Assembly (NCBI GenBank): GCA_934446675.1
Contig: CAKSEL010000003.1
Location: forward strand, 172,533-236,532
Length of the DNA stretch: 64,000 bases
DNA from: an uncultured Eubacteriales bacterium
GTDB lineage: Bacteria; Bacillota; Clostridia; Oscillospirales; CAG-382
Direction of reading: 5' to 3'
Positions within the stretch are counted from its first letter, which is position 1; each line of letters starts with the position of its first letter. This document shows, one piece after another, positions 53,432 through 62,431 of this stretch. Made by a program: the position numbers and the translations under genes. The notes below the pieces were generated by a model, which searched no databases, was not told the DNA's origin, and saw only the letters and a list, made by a program, of their open reading frames with translations.

Positions 53432-53958
53432 GCTAACCAAACATAAAACTAACATTCAGCCGTAGTCATCTCGCGACAGCGAGTTGGTCGTAAAGGCGAG
53501 TCCTGTTGACTGTTTGAGTATATGAAAAATAACACTTTTCCCGAAATGGTTTAACTTCGTACAGAACCCCATATCCGCGCGCCTGTCGCGCGGCGATTTT
53601 GCGGTAAGTTACATGGATGTGCCGTAGTAGCAAGGCGGTCACTTTGGTAAGGGCTGTGGAGGAGAAAATATATTGCTTAGGGCAAAATCCTCCCGTCGGG
53701 GGATTGTCAAGGGGCGAACAGTCCCTTGAACGGCTTTTCGACCACTTTTCGCCGCCGAAAAGTGCAAACACAAAGTTTCACTTTGAAGAATATAACCCGT
53801 TTCAGCTCAAAATAATCTGAAGTCAGCCAAACGCAAGTGTAGTTCGCTTTCGCGGCGGCGTTTGAGCCGCGAACGGCTTTTCGACAGCTTTTCTCCGTAG
53901 AAAAGCGTCAGTACAAAGTTATACTTTGAAGAATATAATCCGTTTCCGCCCAAAATAA
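53432..53958 (+). repeat. Intergenic repeat mosaic, copy 3 (direct)
   Basis: In the same orientation as copy 1: a block at 53451-53475 is identical to 7111-7135, then AGTCCTGTTGACTG (53499-53512), the CGCGCG hairpin block (53576-53600), CGTAGTAGCA..GGCGGT (about 53622-53640) and GGGCAAAATCCTCC. Two copies of the CGAACGGCTTTTCGAC / AAAAGTG unit follow (about 53730-53812 and 53842-53958). Frames are not conserved relative to copy 1. No gene is supported in 52905-54040. Confidence 0.75.
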
Positions 53959-54040
53959 ACAACAATCAACTCAAATTAAGCAACAATAAGCCCCAAAAAG
54001 GTAAAAAAATCCCCCGCCGCGGCCGTAAAATTCCCGAATG

Positions 54041-54245
54041 AAAAACCCTGCTAAAGCAAGGCGGCGTCCTAACCTGAACTTTGCGCTGCCAACGTCCGCG
54101 AGACTCCGGTCTTGTTCCGGCAGAAAAACTCCGGAGAGCGGGAGAATGCGGGAGGTCTGCATCCTGTTTTCGGAAAAATCGGACTCCAATTCATAAATGT
54201 GGGTTCCAATGCATGAAATTCTACGAGAGGGGCAGGAAAAAGGTG
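54041..54245 (-). ncRNA. ssrS: Candidate small RNA, possibly 6S RNA (ssrS)
   Basis: On the minus strand, just after the DUF1292 gene, about 200 nt lack an open frame but end in a clear intrinsic terminator: CCTTGC, TTTA, GCAGGG, then five T (54061-54041). The segments GTAGAATTTCATGC, TTGGAACCCAC and TTGGAGTCCG in the 5' half and GGCAGCGCAAAGTTCAGG in the 3' half resemble, from memory, 6S RNAs of Clostridia. CTGCC (about 54234-54230) can pair with GGCAG near the 3' end to close a long rod. There is no strong promoter of its own, so it may be processed from the DUF1292 transcript. Confidence 0.45.
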
Positions 54246-54305
54246 CTTTGAAAACCGCGGTTCGCGGTACTTTTTACGAAGATAGTATTGACGAAACCGG
54301 AAAAA

Positions 54306-54611
54306 TTATTCTTCTTCGGGCTTGTCAAGGTCATCGTGATCTATCTCGGACATGAATTCGTCCTCAAAGGCGTCTGCGACCTTGTCAAATTCGTCATCGT
54401 CTTCTATCGTAAGGAGAACCTCGTCTCCGTTTTCGTCTTCCGTAACCTTGAGAATAACGTATTCGTCCTCGGTGCTTTCAACGGGAACAAGCGCGACGTA
54501 TTTTTCTCCGTCAACGTCCATGTTGCCGATAAGCTCGAAATCGCTTTCGTTTCCGTCCTCGTCGGTAAGTGTGAAAACCTCGGATTCAAAATCAAAAGTT
54601 TCGTCTGCCAT
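54306..54611 (-). CDS. DUF1292 (YrzB-like) acidic protein
   Basis: A 101-residue, strongly acidic protein with the family core FTLTDEDGNESDFELIG and EYVILKVTEDENGDEVLLTIEDDDEFD. In Bacillus the gene accompanies yrrK and yrzL; here it stands alone, divergent from scpB. Its function is unknown. The minus-strand promoter lies 39 nt before the ATG. Confidence 0.92.
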   Translation of the reverse strand: MADETFDFESEVFTLTDEDGNESDFELIGNMDVDGEKYVALVPVESTEDEYVILKVTEDENGDEVLLTIEDDDEFDKVADAFEDEFMSEIDHDDLDKPEEE

Positions 54612-54649
54612 TAGTTAAGTCACTCCAATCTTGCTGTAATGCAATACAT

Positions 54650-54678
54650 ATTGTACAATATTTTTCGTCCCGTGTCAA
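54650..54678 (-). promoter_or_regulatory. Promoter of the DUF1292 gene
   Basis: Minus strand: TTGACA (54678-54673), 17-nt spacer, TACAAT (54655-54650). Confidence 0.88.
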
Positions 54679-54751
54679 GAGAAAACAGAATATTTGTTTG
54701 CGCCCTTTTTCGTCATATTTCGAGCTTTTGACAGACAGAAACGCGCCGGAC

Positions 54752-54780
54752 TTGCATTTTTTGTCTTTATGTGTTACAAT
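54752..54780 (+). promoter_or_regulatory. Promoter of scpB-rsmI
   Basis: TTGCAT (54752-54757), 17-nt spacer, TACAAT (54775-54780), 54 nt before the scpB ATG. Confidence 0.72.
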
Positions 54781-54834
54781 ATAAAAGTTATATCATGCTC
54801 TTAATATGGCAAATCCTTTTTACGGAGGAAAAAT

Positions 54835-55617
54835 ATGTCTGAAAAGACCGCAGTACAGAACGAACTGATCTTCGACGAGGACTATCTTTCGCGCGCCGCC
54901 GAGGCTGCAATATTCGCCTACGGCTCGGCTATCCCGTTTGAAAAACTTGCACAGGCGATAGAAACCGAAGAAAAATATATACCGCAGATACTCGATACGC
55001 TTGCGGCAAGATATAAAAAATCTGCAGTCGAGCTGCTCATACTCGACGGTCATGCGCAGTTTGCAACACGTAACGAATACGCCGATATTGTGCGCAACGC
55101 TCTTGAAATACGCCGCAATCAGCCGCTTTCGCGTGCGGCACTTGAGGTTCTTGCCATAATCGCATATAATCAGCCCGCAACACGCGCGCTTGTAGATAAG
55201 GTTCGCGGAGTGGAGTCTCCGTCGGTTATAATGTCGCTGTGCGATAAGGGACTTATAGAGGAAAAGGGCAGGCTTGACGCGCCGGGACGTCCGCTTTTGT
55301 ACGGTACTACAACGGTATTCTTACGCACTTTCGGACTTGAGTCGATAGACGACCTTGAGCTTGTTCCGGAGCTTGCCGAGTTTACGCGTCAGATAAAGGC
55401 GCAGCGCGAAGAACTTATGCTTGCCGCCGAAAAGAACGACGATAAGAACGCTCAGCTCTCGCTGGACGGCGATTTTGTCCAGACGCATATAAGCGTTCAG
55501 AATACCGGAGAAAATGCTGATGACGAAACGGCACACGATGCCGCACAAGATCATCAGGACGGCGCGGATACCGACGTGAACGGTGACGGACAAAACGGAG
55601 AACAGGGCGATGAATGA
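54835..55617 (+). CDS. scpB: Condensin accessory protein ScpB
   Basis: A 260-residue protein with two winged-helix domains (to about residue 170); the motif LEVLAIIAYNQPATRALVDKVRGV is diagnostic. ScpB dimers bind ScpA within the SMC complex that organises and segregates the chromosome. The C-terminal 65 residues are acidic and disordered, longer than in most relatives. scpA, normally immediately upstream, is absent; a divergent promoter sits there. GGAGG precedes the ATG. The stop overlaps rsmI. Confidence 0.93.
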   Translation: MSEKTAVQNELIFDEDYLSRAAEAAIFAYGSAIPFEKLAQAIETEEKYIPQILDTLAARYKKSAVELLILDGHAQFATRNEYADIVRNALEIRRNQPLSRAALEVLAIIAYNQPATRALVDKVRGVESPSVIMSLCDKGLIEEKGRLDAPGRPLLYGTTTVFLRTFGLESIDDLELVPELAEFTRQIKAQREELMLAAEKNDDKNAQLSLDGDFVQTHISVQNTGENADDETAHDAAQDHQDGADTDVNGDGQNGEQGDE

Positions 55618-56443
55618 GATAGAAAAGAGTACGCTTTACGTTGTCGGAACGCCGATAGGAAACCTTGCGGATATTTCGGAACGCGCAAAAAAGGTTCTGT
55701 CCGAGGTTGACTTTGTGTGCGCGGAGGATACGCGCGTTTCGGGAAAGCTGCTAGGACTTTACGGAATAAAAAAAACGCTTGTAAGCTATCATGAGCATAA
55801 CAAGACGGCTGCCGCCAAGGGAATTATAGAAAGACTGCTTTCGGGAGAGTCCGGCGCGATAGTGACCGACGCAGGTATGCCCGCGGTGTCGGATCCCGGT
55901 CAGGAGCTTGTAAAGAGCTGCCGCGAAAACGGTATAAAGGTGTCGCCGGTACCGGGTGCGTGCGCGTTTGTTTCGGCGCTTGCGTCAAGCGGATTTCCGT
56001 CGCGCGCGTTCTGCTTTGAAGGCTTTCTTCCGCAGGATAAAAAAGAGAAGAAAACCGTGCTCGAACGCTGTAAAAACGAGAGCAGAACCGTAATCTTCTA
56101 TGAAGCTCCGCACAGGCTTTTAAAAACGCTTGAAGAATTTTACGCAGCTTTCGGCGAACGCGATATATGCCTTGCGAGAGAGCTTACAAAGCTTAACGAG
56201 GAGTTTTCCGATATGAAACTTTCCGACGCCGTTTCTTATTATAAGGAAAATCAGCCGAGGGGAGAATACGTAATAATTCTCGGCGGTGCAGAGCAGACGG
56301 AAAAGGCGGATTTTGAAAACCTTACCGTAAACCAACACGTGGAGTTTTATATTTCGCAGGGGTACTCCAAAATGGACGCGATAAAGGCGTGCGCCGCAGA
56401 CAGAAACGTGCCGAAGTCCGTAATATATAAGGAATTTATCTGA
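55610..56443 (+). CDS. rsmI: 16S rRNA (cytidine-2'-O)-methyltransferase RsmI
   Basis: From ATG 55610, overlapping the scpB end, the protein has 277 residues. Motifs are GTPIGNLADIS (13-23), CAEDTRVSGKLL, and VTDAGMPAVSDPG of the tetrapyrrole-methylase fold. RsmI methylates C1402 of 16S rRNA in the decoding centre. The last 50 residues form a small helix-turn-helix-like domain (YISQGYSKMDAIKACAADR). The next gene begins 3 nt after its stop. Confidence 0.95.
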   Translation: MNEIEKSTLYVVGTPIGNLADISERAKKVLSEVDFVCAEDTRVSGKLLGLYGIKKTLVSYHEHNKTAAAKGIIERLLSGESGAIVTDAGMPAVSDPGQELVKSCRENGIKVSPVPGACAFVSALASSGFPSRAFCFEGFLPQDKKEKKTVLERCKNESRTVIFYEAPHRLLKTLEEFYAAFGERDICLARELTKLNEEFSDMKLSDAVSYYKENQPRGEYVIILGGAEQTEKADFENLTVNQHVEFYISQGYSKMDAIKACAADRNVPKSVIYKEFI

Positions 56444-56445
56444 TA

Positions 56446-57372
56446 ATGGAAAAATTTTACGCTGATAAACGCTATCATACGCTCGATTATTTCTTTAAGG
56501 AAAAATTCGGGCGCAAGGTTGCAAAAATTCCGCTTTCCGGAGGCTTTACCTGCCCGAACAGGGACGGTACAAAAGGAACGGGCGGCTGTATTTACTGTTC
56601 GGCAAATTTAAGCGGAGAGTTTGCGGGAGACGCACACGACAGTATTCCCGTGCAGTACGCAAAAATTACCGAGATGATGAGCAAAAAGTGGAAGAATACC
56701 GCCTATATGCCTTATTTTCAGACAGGCACCGGGACGTATGCCCCGGCCGAAAAGCTGGAACGGCTGTATTATGAGGCGCTGTCGCTTCCGGGTGCCGTCG
56801 GACTAAGCATTGCCACGCGTCCGGACTGTATCGGCAAAGATGTTTTAAAACTTCTGTCCGACGTTTCAAAAAAGACGTATCTTACGGTTGAACTCGGACT
56901 TCAGTCGGTTCACGACAGTACGGGTGAGATTATAAACAGAAAATCCTCTTTTTCGGAGTTTGAAAATACGTTCGGTTCTCTGAAAGAGCTCGGAATAGAC
57001 GTCTGCGTTCACCTTATCAACGGACTTCCGGGCGAGACGCGCGAGATGATGATGCAGAGCGTAAAAACCGTGTCGGATATGAGACCGTGGTCGTTAAAGC
57101 TGCACCTGCTTCACGTAATACGCGGCACGGTATGCGAAAAAATGTACCGCGAAGGCAGATTTGACGTGTTTGAAAAAGAGGATTACGTAGATCTTATCTG
57201 CGACCAGCTTGAAATAATACACCCCGACATTGTTATGCAGCGGCTTACCGGCGACGGAGAGCGTTCTGAGCTTGTCGCGCCTCTTTGGAGCATAAGAAAA
57301 TTCGAGGTTCTCAATTCAATAGACGCCGAGATGAAAAGACGAAACGCTTTTCAGGGAGATAAATGCCCGTAA
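56446..57372 (+). CDS. Radical SAM protein of the TIGR01212/YtqA type
   Basis: A 308-residue enzyme with an unusual iron-sulfur motif: C36, C48 and C51 (CPNRDG...GGCIYC). The barrel motif LGLQSVHDSTGEIINR follows, near 145-160. The family is common in Firmicutes and its Bacillus member YtqA neighbours a methyltransferase (YtqB); an RNA-modification role has been suggested but I treat it as unproven. It starts 3 nt after rsmI, so one transcript covers scpB-rsmI and this gene. The inverted repeat AACGCT/AGCGTT over the stop may terminate it. Confidence 0.88.
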   Translation: MEKFYADKRYHTLDYFFKEKFGRKVAKIPLSGGFTCPNRDGTKGTGGCIYCSANLSGEFAGDAHDSIPVQYAKITEMMSKKWKNTAYMPYFQTGTGTYAPAEKLERLYYEALSLPGAVGLSIATRPDCIGKDVLKLLSDVSKKTYLTVELGLQSVHDSTGEIINRKSSFSEFENTFGSLKELGIDVCVHLINGLPGETREMMMQSVKTVSDMRPWSLKLHLLHVIRGTVCEKMYREGRFDVFEKEDYVDLICDQLEIIHPDIVMQRLTGDGERSELVAPLWSIRKFEVLNSIDAEMKRRNAFQGDKCP

Positions 57373-57504
57373 CGGAGCGTTTTTGCATATAAATCACAAT
57401 AAACACAGACGTTTCGGTAAAAATGTCGCATATATGTTAAAAAGCAGTTTAAAAAAATATGCTATGCTGAAAAATGAAAATATATCCGAAAGGAAAAATA
57501 AAAC

Positions 57505-58458
57505 ATGATAGAGATCTCACATCTTGTCAAGCGTTACGGACAGAATTATGCCGTAAACGACATAAGCTTCAAGGTCGAAAAGGGCGAAATAGTCGGATTT
57601 CTCGGTCCTAACGGCGCCGGCAAGACAACCACAATGAACATACTCACGGGCTACCTTTCCGCAACAAGCGGCAAGGCAAAGATCGCCGGAGTGGATATTC
57701 TCGAAAATCCCATGGAGGCAAAGAGCCATATAGGTTTTCTTCCCGAACACCCTCCGCTTTACCTTGACATGACGGTAAAGGAATATCTGAATTTCGTATA
57801 CAATCTCAAACGCTGCAAAATGCCGCGCAAAGACCATATCGGAGAGATTATAGACGTCATTAACATACGCGACGTGTATAAAAGACCTATCTCGCACCTT
57901 TCAAAGGGCTACCGCCAGAGAGTCGGAATAGCGCAGGCGCTTATAGGAAACCCCGATGTGCTTATTTTCGACGAGCCTACCGTCGGACTTGACCCAAAGC
58001 AGATAATCGAGATAAGAAATCTTATAAATTCTCTCGGCAAGGCGCACACAATAATTCTGAGTACGCATATTCTGTCCGAGGTGCAGTCCGTCTGCGACAG
58101 AGTTATAATCATAAACAAGGGTAAGCTTGTTGCGGATAAAAAGACGGACGAACTTCATGCCGTTACGGGTTCGAGAAAGCTTGTCGCAAAGATATGCGGC
58201 CCCGAAAGGGAGGTTCTGTCCGAGCTTAAAGGCATGACGGGGCTTACATATGCCGAAATTCTCGGAAAGACCGAGGCAGGCAGCACAAGCTTTATGATAG
58301 AGTCGGAAAGCAACGCCGACATAAGAAAGCCGCTGTTCAGAATGCTTGCAGCGCGCGACTGGCCGCTTATCGGGCTTGAAGTGCCGGAGGCAAGCCTTGA
58401 GGATATTTTCATCTCCATAGTTGACGGAGAAGACCAAAAGGAGGAATCACAACAATGA
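57505..58458 (+). CDS. ABC transporter ATP-binding protein (GldA/CcmA-like)
   Basis: A 317-residue ATPase: Walker A GPNGAGKT (34-41), signature LSKGYRQRVG (about 131-140) and Walker B VLIFDEPTVGLDP. The C-terminal 90 residues are the extension seen in GldA-like proteins. It belongs with a permease, a GldG-like auxiliary protein and a DUF4340 protein encoded next, and overlaps the permease by 4 nt. Bacteroidetes homologues serve gliding motility; in Firmicutes such four-gene sets are common with no established substrate. Confidence 0.9.
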   Translation: MIEISHLVKRYGQNYAVNDISFKVEKGEIVGFLGPNGAGKTTTMNILTGYLSATSGKAKIAGVDILENPMEAKSHIGFLPEHPPLYLDMTVKEYLNFVYNLKRCKMPRKDHIGEIIDVINIRDVYKRPISHLSKGYRQRVGIAQALIGNPDVLIFDEPTVGLDPKQIIEIRNLINSLGKAHTIILSTHILSEVQSVCDRVIIINKGKLVADKKTDELHAVTGSRKLVAKICGPEREVLSELKGMTGLTYAEILGKTEAGSTSFMIESESNADIRKPLFRMLAARDWPLIGLEVPEASLEDIFISIVDGEDQKEESQQ

Positions 58459-59186
58459 GCGCAATATATAAGCGTGAAATGCTTTCGTTTTTTACGTCTC
58501 CCGTGGGATATGTGTTCAGCGCGATATTTTTTGCAATCTCCGGCGTGACCTTTGCGCTTGACACCGTTTACGCCGGAACTACCGATACAAACAATTACTT
58601 TTCGACAATGCTTTTGTTCTTTGTAATACTTATACCTCTGCTTACAATGAAGTTGCTCAGCGAGGAGAGAAAGTCAAAGACCGAGCAGATACTCATGACA
58701 AGCCCCGTAAGCCTTGCAGGAATAATCTCGGCAAAGTTCTTTGCGGCATATACCGTTTTTGCGGGAACGCTCATAGTTTCGTCGGTCATAAATATGCTCT
58801 CTCTCAACGCGCTTGCAAAAAAGCAGGAATATGTAATTTCAAAAATGAATCTTCCGACGGTGTTCGGAAGCGTAGTCGGAATACTGCTTATAGGGGCTGC
58901 GTTTATTGCGATAGGACTTTTCATCTCGTCGCTTACCGAAAATCAGATAGTCGCCGCGGTTCTGTCGATAGGCGTGTTTATACTGATAATGGCGTCGGGT
59001 TATCTTGCGTCGGGTATAAACAATACGGTGCTGCGTACCATTGTAAAATGGTTCTCGGTTGCCGACAGATTCAGCGCGTTCACGAGAGGACGCTTTGATT
59101 TTACGGCGGTCATATACTATATCAGCCTTACCGTTGTATTTATATTCCTTACGGTAAGAATTTACGAAAAAAGACGCTGGGAATAA
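58455..59186 (+). CDS. ABC-2 type permease (GldF-like)
   Basis: A 243-residue membrane protein with six predicted helices and the typical N-terminal motif YKREMLSFFTSPVGYVFSAIFF. The LLTMKLLSEERKSKTEQILMTSPVS coupling stretch lies at about 59-83. It pairs with the ATPase upstream, which overlaps it. GGAGG lies ahead of its ATG. The substrate is unknown. Confidence 0.9.
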   Translation: MSAIYKREMLSFFTSPVGYVFSAIFFAISGVTFALDTVYAGTTDTNNYFSTMLLFFVILIPLLTMKLLSEERKSKTEQILMTSPVSLAGIISAKFFAAYTVFAGTLIVSSVINMLSLNALAKKQEYVISKMNLPTVFGSVVGILLIGAAFIAIGLFISSLTENQIVAAVLSIGVFILIMASGYLASGINNTVLRTIVKWFSVADRFSAFTRGRFDFTAVIYYISLTVVFIFLTVRIYEKRRWE

Positions 59187-59234
59187 GCCGCCGGAAAATG
59201 CGCGCTTATATTTCGGGAAAGGATTAATCAAACA

Positions 59235-60773
59235 ATGAACGGTTCCGATTACATAAAAAACAAAAAAGCCGGGGCAAAAAAGCTTGTTTCTTCGAGAAGA
59301 TTCAGGTACGGCTCGTCGGCAGTGGCGTTCACGGCGATATTCATTGTGTTCGTGCTGCTTATAAACGTTGTGGTGTCGGTAATAGCGTCGAAAACCGGCG
59401 GACTTTACATTGACATGACAAGCAAAAAGATATACGGAGTGACGGAGGATTCAAAAACGGCTCTTGCGGACGTTACGCTGCCCGTTGAGATAATATTCTG
59501 CCGTCCGTCCGACGTTATAGAAAGCTCGGAATATATGAGTACGGTAAAAAGACTTGCCGAAAGCTATGAAAAAGAGTTTTCAAATATATCCGTAAAGTAT
59601 CACGATATAATCAGCGACCCCACATATTTCAATCAATATAAGACCACAAGCAGCGATCAGATAAACGATTCGAGCGTTATAATAAGCTGCCCGTCAAACG
59701 GCACTTTTACGGTCTACAAGCTTGATAATTTCTACAAGGTAAATACATCCGGCAAACTCTTTGCGTTCGACGGCGAAAACAAGATAACTACGGCAGTATT
59801 GCGCACCGCGCGCCCTCAGACTCTCAAAGCTGCCTTTACCAAGGGACACGGCGAGACCGTCAGCAAGTCGCTCATGTATCTGCTTACCGAACAGGGCTAC
59901 GAGGTTTCCCAGATAGACCTCAAAACCGCGGCTAAGGAAGAAATAAATTCGCTGAACCTCATAGTCATATGCAATCCGACAAACGACTTTACAGGACTTT
60001 CAGCCGAAAAAGAAGGACAGGTAAACGAAATAGGTCTGCTCAACAGCTATCTTACAGGCTCTTTCGGAAATCTCATGGTATTTTTAAGCCCCGAAATGCA
60101 GGACCTTCCCGAATTCTCGGAATTTCTGTCCGAGGACTGGGGCGTTTCGTATACGCCTGGCGCAATAATGCATGAAAACGACCGCAACTCCGTTTCTTCT
60201 GACGGATATGCCGTTCTCGGAACCTTCTCCGAAAGAGAGGATACCGCAGGATACGCACTGCATAAAGATATAAGCTCCGGCACCTCCGGCGCAAGGGCGA
60301 TTTTCGATTATTCCGTGCCGCTTGAAATCACCTTTGATCAGAATAATTACAAGACTGTAAGCGCAGCGGCTCTCACATCATCATCTTCAACCGCTGTCAC
60401 CGGTTCCCAGAGCAAGGCTTGCCCGTCAAGTCCTCTGCTTGTTATGTCGGACTATTCGAGAAGCTATGACAGCTCGGATAAACACGCATATGTAATGGTG
60501 TGCGCGTCAAGCCTGTTCTTAAACTATATCCCGTCCGAGGTTGCGTATGCCGGAACATCGCAGTATGCAAACTCCGACCTTGTAAAGAGCGCGCTCAAAC
60601 TCATGGGAAATGCGAATATCGCGGCAAATATCGACTTTAAGGTGCTTGACGAGTCGGATATATCCGTCACGAGAAGCGAGGCGCAGTCGCTTATGAGAAA
60701 ACTCGGAATTATTTTCCCTGTAATTATCTGCGCTGCCGGAATTGCCGTATTCTTCAAGAGGAAGTATCTGTAA
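59235..60773 (+). CDS. GldG-like ABC auxiliary protein
   Basis: A 512-residue protein with membrane helices at about 30-52 and at the C terminus (about 488-506), and a long extracytoplasmic region between them that contains the GldG/IFT-like domain (KAAFTKGHGETVSKSLMYLLTEQGYEV near 198). It probably stabilises or gates the permease. The C-terminal membrane anchor ends in FKRKYL. GAAAGG lies ahead of the ATG. Confidence 0.82.
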   Translation: MNGSDYIKNKKAGAKKLVSSRRFRYGSSAVAFTAIFIVFVLLINVVVSVIASKTGGLYIDMTSKKIYGVTEDSKTALADVTLPVEIIFCRPSDVIESSEYMSTVKRLAESYEKEFSNISVKYHDIISDPTYFNQYKTTSSDQINDSSVIISCPSNGTFTVYKLDNFYKVNTSGKLFAFDGENKITTAVLRTARPQTLKAAFTKGHGETVSKSLMYLLTEQGYEVSQIDLKTAAKEEINSLNLIVICNPTNDFTGLSAEKEGQVNEIGLLNSYLTGSFGNLMVFLSPEMQDLPEFSEFLSEDWGVSYTPGAIMHENDRNSVSSDGYAVLGTFSEREDTAGYALHKDISSGTSGARAIFDYSVPLEITFDQNNYKTVSAAALTSSSSTAVTGSQSKACPSSPLLVMSDYSRSYDSSDKHAYVMVCASSLFLNYIPSEVAYAGTSQYANSDLVKSALKLMGNANIAANIDFKVLDESDISVTRSEAQSLMRKLGIIFPVIICAAGIAVFFKRKYL

Positions 60774-60774
60774 T

Positions 60775-62403
60775 ATGAATAAAAACGACAAAACCCTTCT
60801 TTCAAAGCAGAAAAAAGTAACCGGAATACTCTGCGTGCTTGCCGTAATACTTCTTGCGGCGTATGCCGTAATTACGCTTGTCGCAAAAGATCCCTTAAAC
60901 ACCGTTCTGAAATACGATGATGACGGAGACGAGCTTTACGCGACCGTTACCGGCGGCAGCGATTCCGAAATCACGACTTCTCTTATTACGGGTTATCTCG
61001 AATCCGGCAAAAAGAGCAAATACGACGTAAAACCCGGCGAGACCGAAAATGTCGCATATACTTTCCGCGCAAAGGACGTAAATATAAACTACCGTCCGTT
61101 TATAGCGCCCGAAGTTTCTCTTGACGATTTTTCATATGTCACCGTCGAGAATAAATCGGGTAAGTTTACGGTCTGCAAAAAAGAGGGCGGATATTATATA
61201 GACGGCTCTCCAGACCTCATACTTGACGCGAACGCCGTTTCAAATATTGTTTTGCAGTCGAGATATATGCTTTCGTCGCAGAAAGTCGAAAATCCGTCGG
61301 AAAATCTTGCCGATTACGGACTGTCGGACAGCCCTGCCGCAAAAATAACCGTCGGAAAGTCGGACGGACAAAGTTATACCGTGTATCTCGGCGACAAGAG
61401 CGTAAGCGGCGGAGGATATTACATGAAACACGCCGAAAAGCCGTATGTGTACGTCATGGATTCGTCGGCGTCGGTGTTTGAAGAACCTGCGGTAAATCTT
61501 GTAAGCCCCGTGCTTGCACAGTCGTTTACCGAAGAAGAATATAACTACATGGAAAGCTTTTCAATGAAGAAAAACGGTTCGGATTTCATAAAGTGCGCCA
61601 TAGTTCCGGAAAGCGAGAGGGCGTCTGATTCAACAAATCTGCATAAGATGACGTATCCGGCAAGCTATACGCCGTCCATGACCTCCTTTTACGAGGCGCT
61701 GTCCTGCCTTGCGCAGCCCAAAGGAACGTCGGTGCTTGAAATGAACGTGTCAAAAAGCTCGGTTTACGCGTCGCTCATGGACTACTACGGACTTACCGTG
61801 CCGACAAACGAGATAAGCTATTCTTCGGGAGAAAAAAGCGGTCACTTTGTAACCGGAAACTTCTTTACGTCAGCCGACGGAAATAAATACTGCTACGCAT
61901 ATTCCGAATATCAGGATATAATCGTAACGCTTAGTGTTTCGGACTATCCTTTTCTCGAATACGGACTCATAGATTTTATAGACCCCAATATTTTCAGATA
62001 CAATATAGAAAATGTGCAGAGTATCTCCGTGTCCACGCCTGCCGGAACAAAGACTTTTGAGCTTGCCGGAAGCGGACAAGCCCTTGCCGTTACGGAAAGA
62101 CAGAGCGGCAAAGCCATAGACACTCCGAGTTTCAGGCAGATGTATATTTCGCTGCTCAGCATAAGCATAGAGGGCTATTCCGATACGCGCGACACGTCGG
62201 GACTTACAAGAGAGCTGTCCTTTACCGTGAGAAACAAATCGGGAAACGAAACGGTGTACTCTTTCTATACGCTCTCAACGCTCACCTGTTTTGTCACCGT
62301 CAACGGCGACGGAGAGTTCTATACCAACAGAGCCTATATTGAAAAAGTCGTAAATAACGTCGATATGCTTATGAGCGGAAAAGAGATAAAAGCCGATTAT
62401 TGA
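60775..62403 (+). CDS. DUF4340 domain membrane-anchored protein
   Basis: A 542-residue protein starting at ATG 60775, one base after the previous stop, with GAGGAAG inside the upstream gene. A membrane anchor at about 14-38 precedes repeated DUF4340-type modules outside the cell; the stretch YGLSDSPAAKITVGKSDGQSYTVYLGDKS near 170-200 is typical. It closes the four-gene ABC operon, where such proteins regularly occur next to GldG. The function is unknown. Confidence 0.82.
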   Translation: MNKNDKTLLSKQKKVTGILCVLAVILLAAYAVITLVAKDPLNTVLKYDDDGDELYATVTGGSDSEITTSLITGYLESGKKSKYDVKPGETENVAYTFRAKDVNINYRPFIAPEVSLDDFSYVTVENKSGKFTVCKKEGGYYIDGSPDLILDANAVSNIVLQSRYMLSSQKVENPSENLADYGLSDSPAAKITVGKSDGQSYTVYLGDKSVSGGGYYMKHAEKPYVYVMDSSASVFEEPAVNLVSPVLAQSFTEEEYNYMESFSMKKNGSDFIKCAIVPESERASDSTNLHKMTYPASYTPSMTSFYEALSCLAQPKGTSVLEMNVSKSSVYASLMDYYGLTVPTNEISYSSGEKSGHFVTGNFFTSADGNKYCYAYSEYQDIIVTLSVSDYPFLEYGLIDFIDPNIFRYNIENVQSISVSTPAGTKTFELAGSGQALAVTERQSGKAIDTPSFRQMYISLLSISIEGYSDTRDTSGLTRELSFTVRNKSGNETVYSFYTLSTLTCFVTVNGDGEFYTNRAYIEKVVNNVDMLMSGKEIKADY

Positions 62404-62431
62404 TTTTAGAAATGAAAGGGAAGTGAAAACC

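Noticed and set aside
53466..53771. Minus-strand frame of 101 codons in the repeat
   Set aside because: Same reason as the frame at 7272-7529: block-wise DNA similarity without a conserved frame, and no ribosome site.
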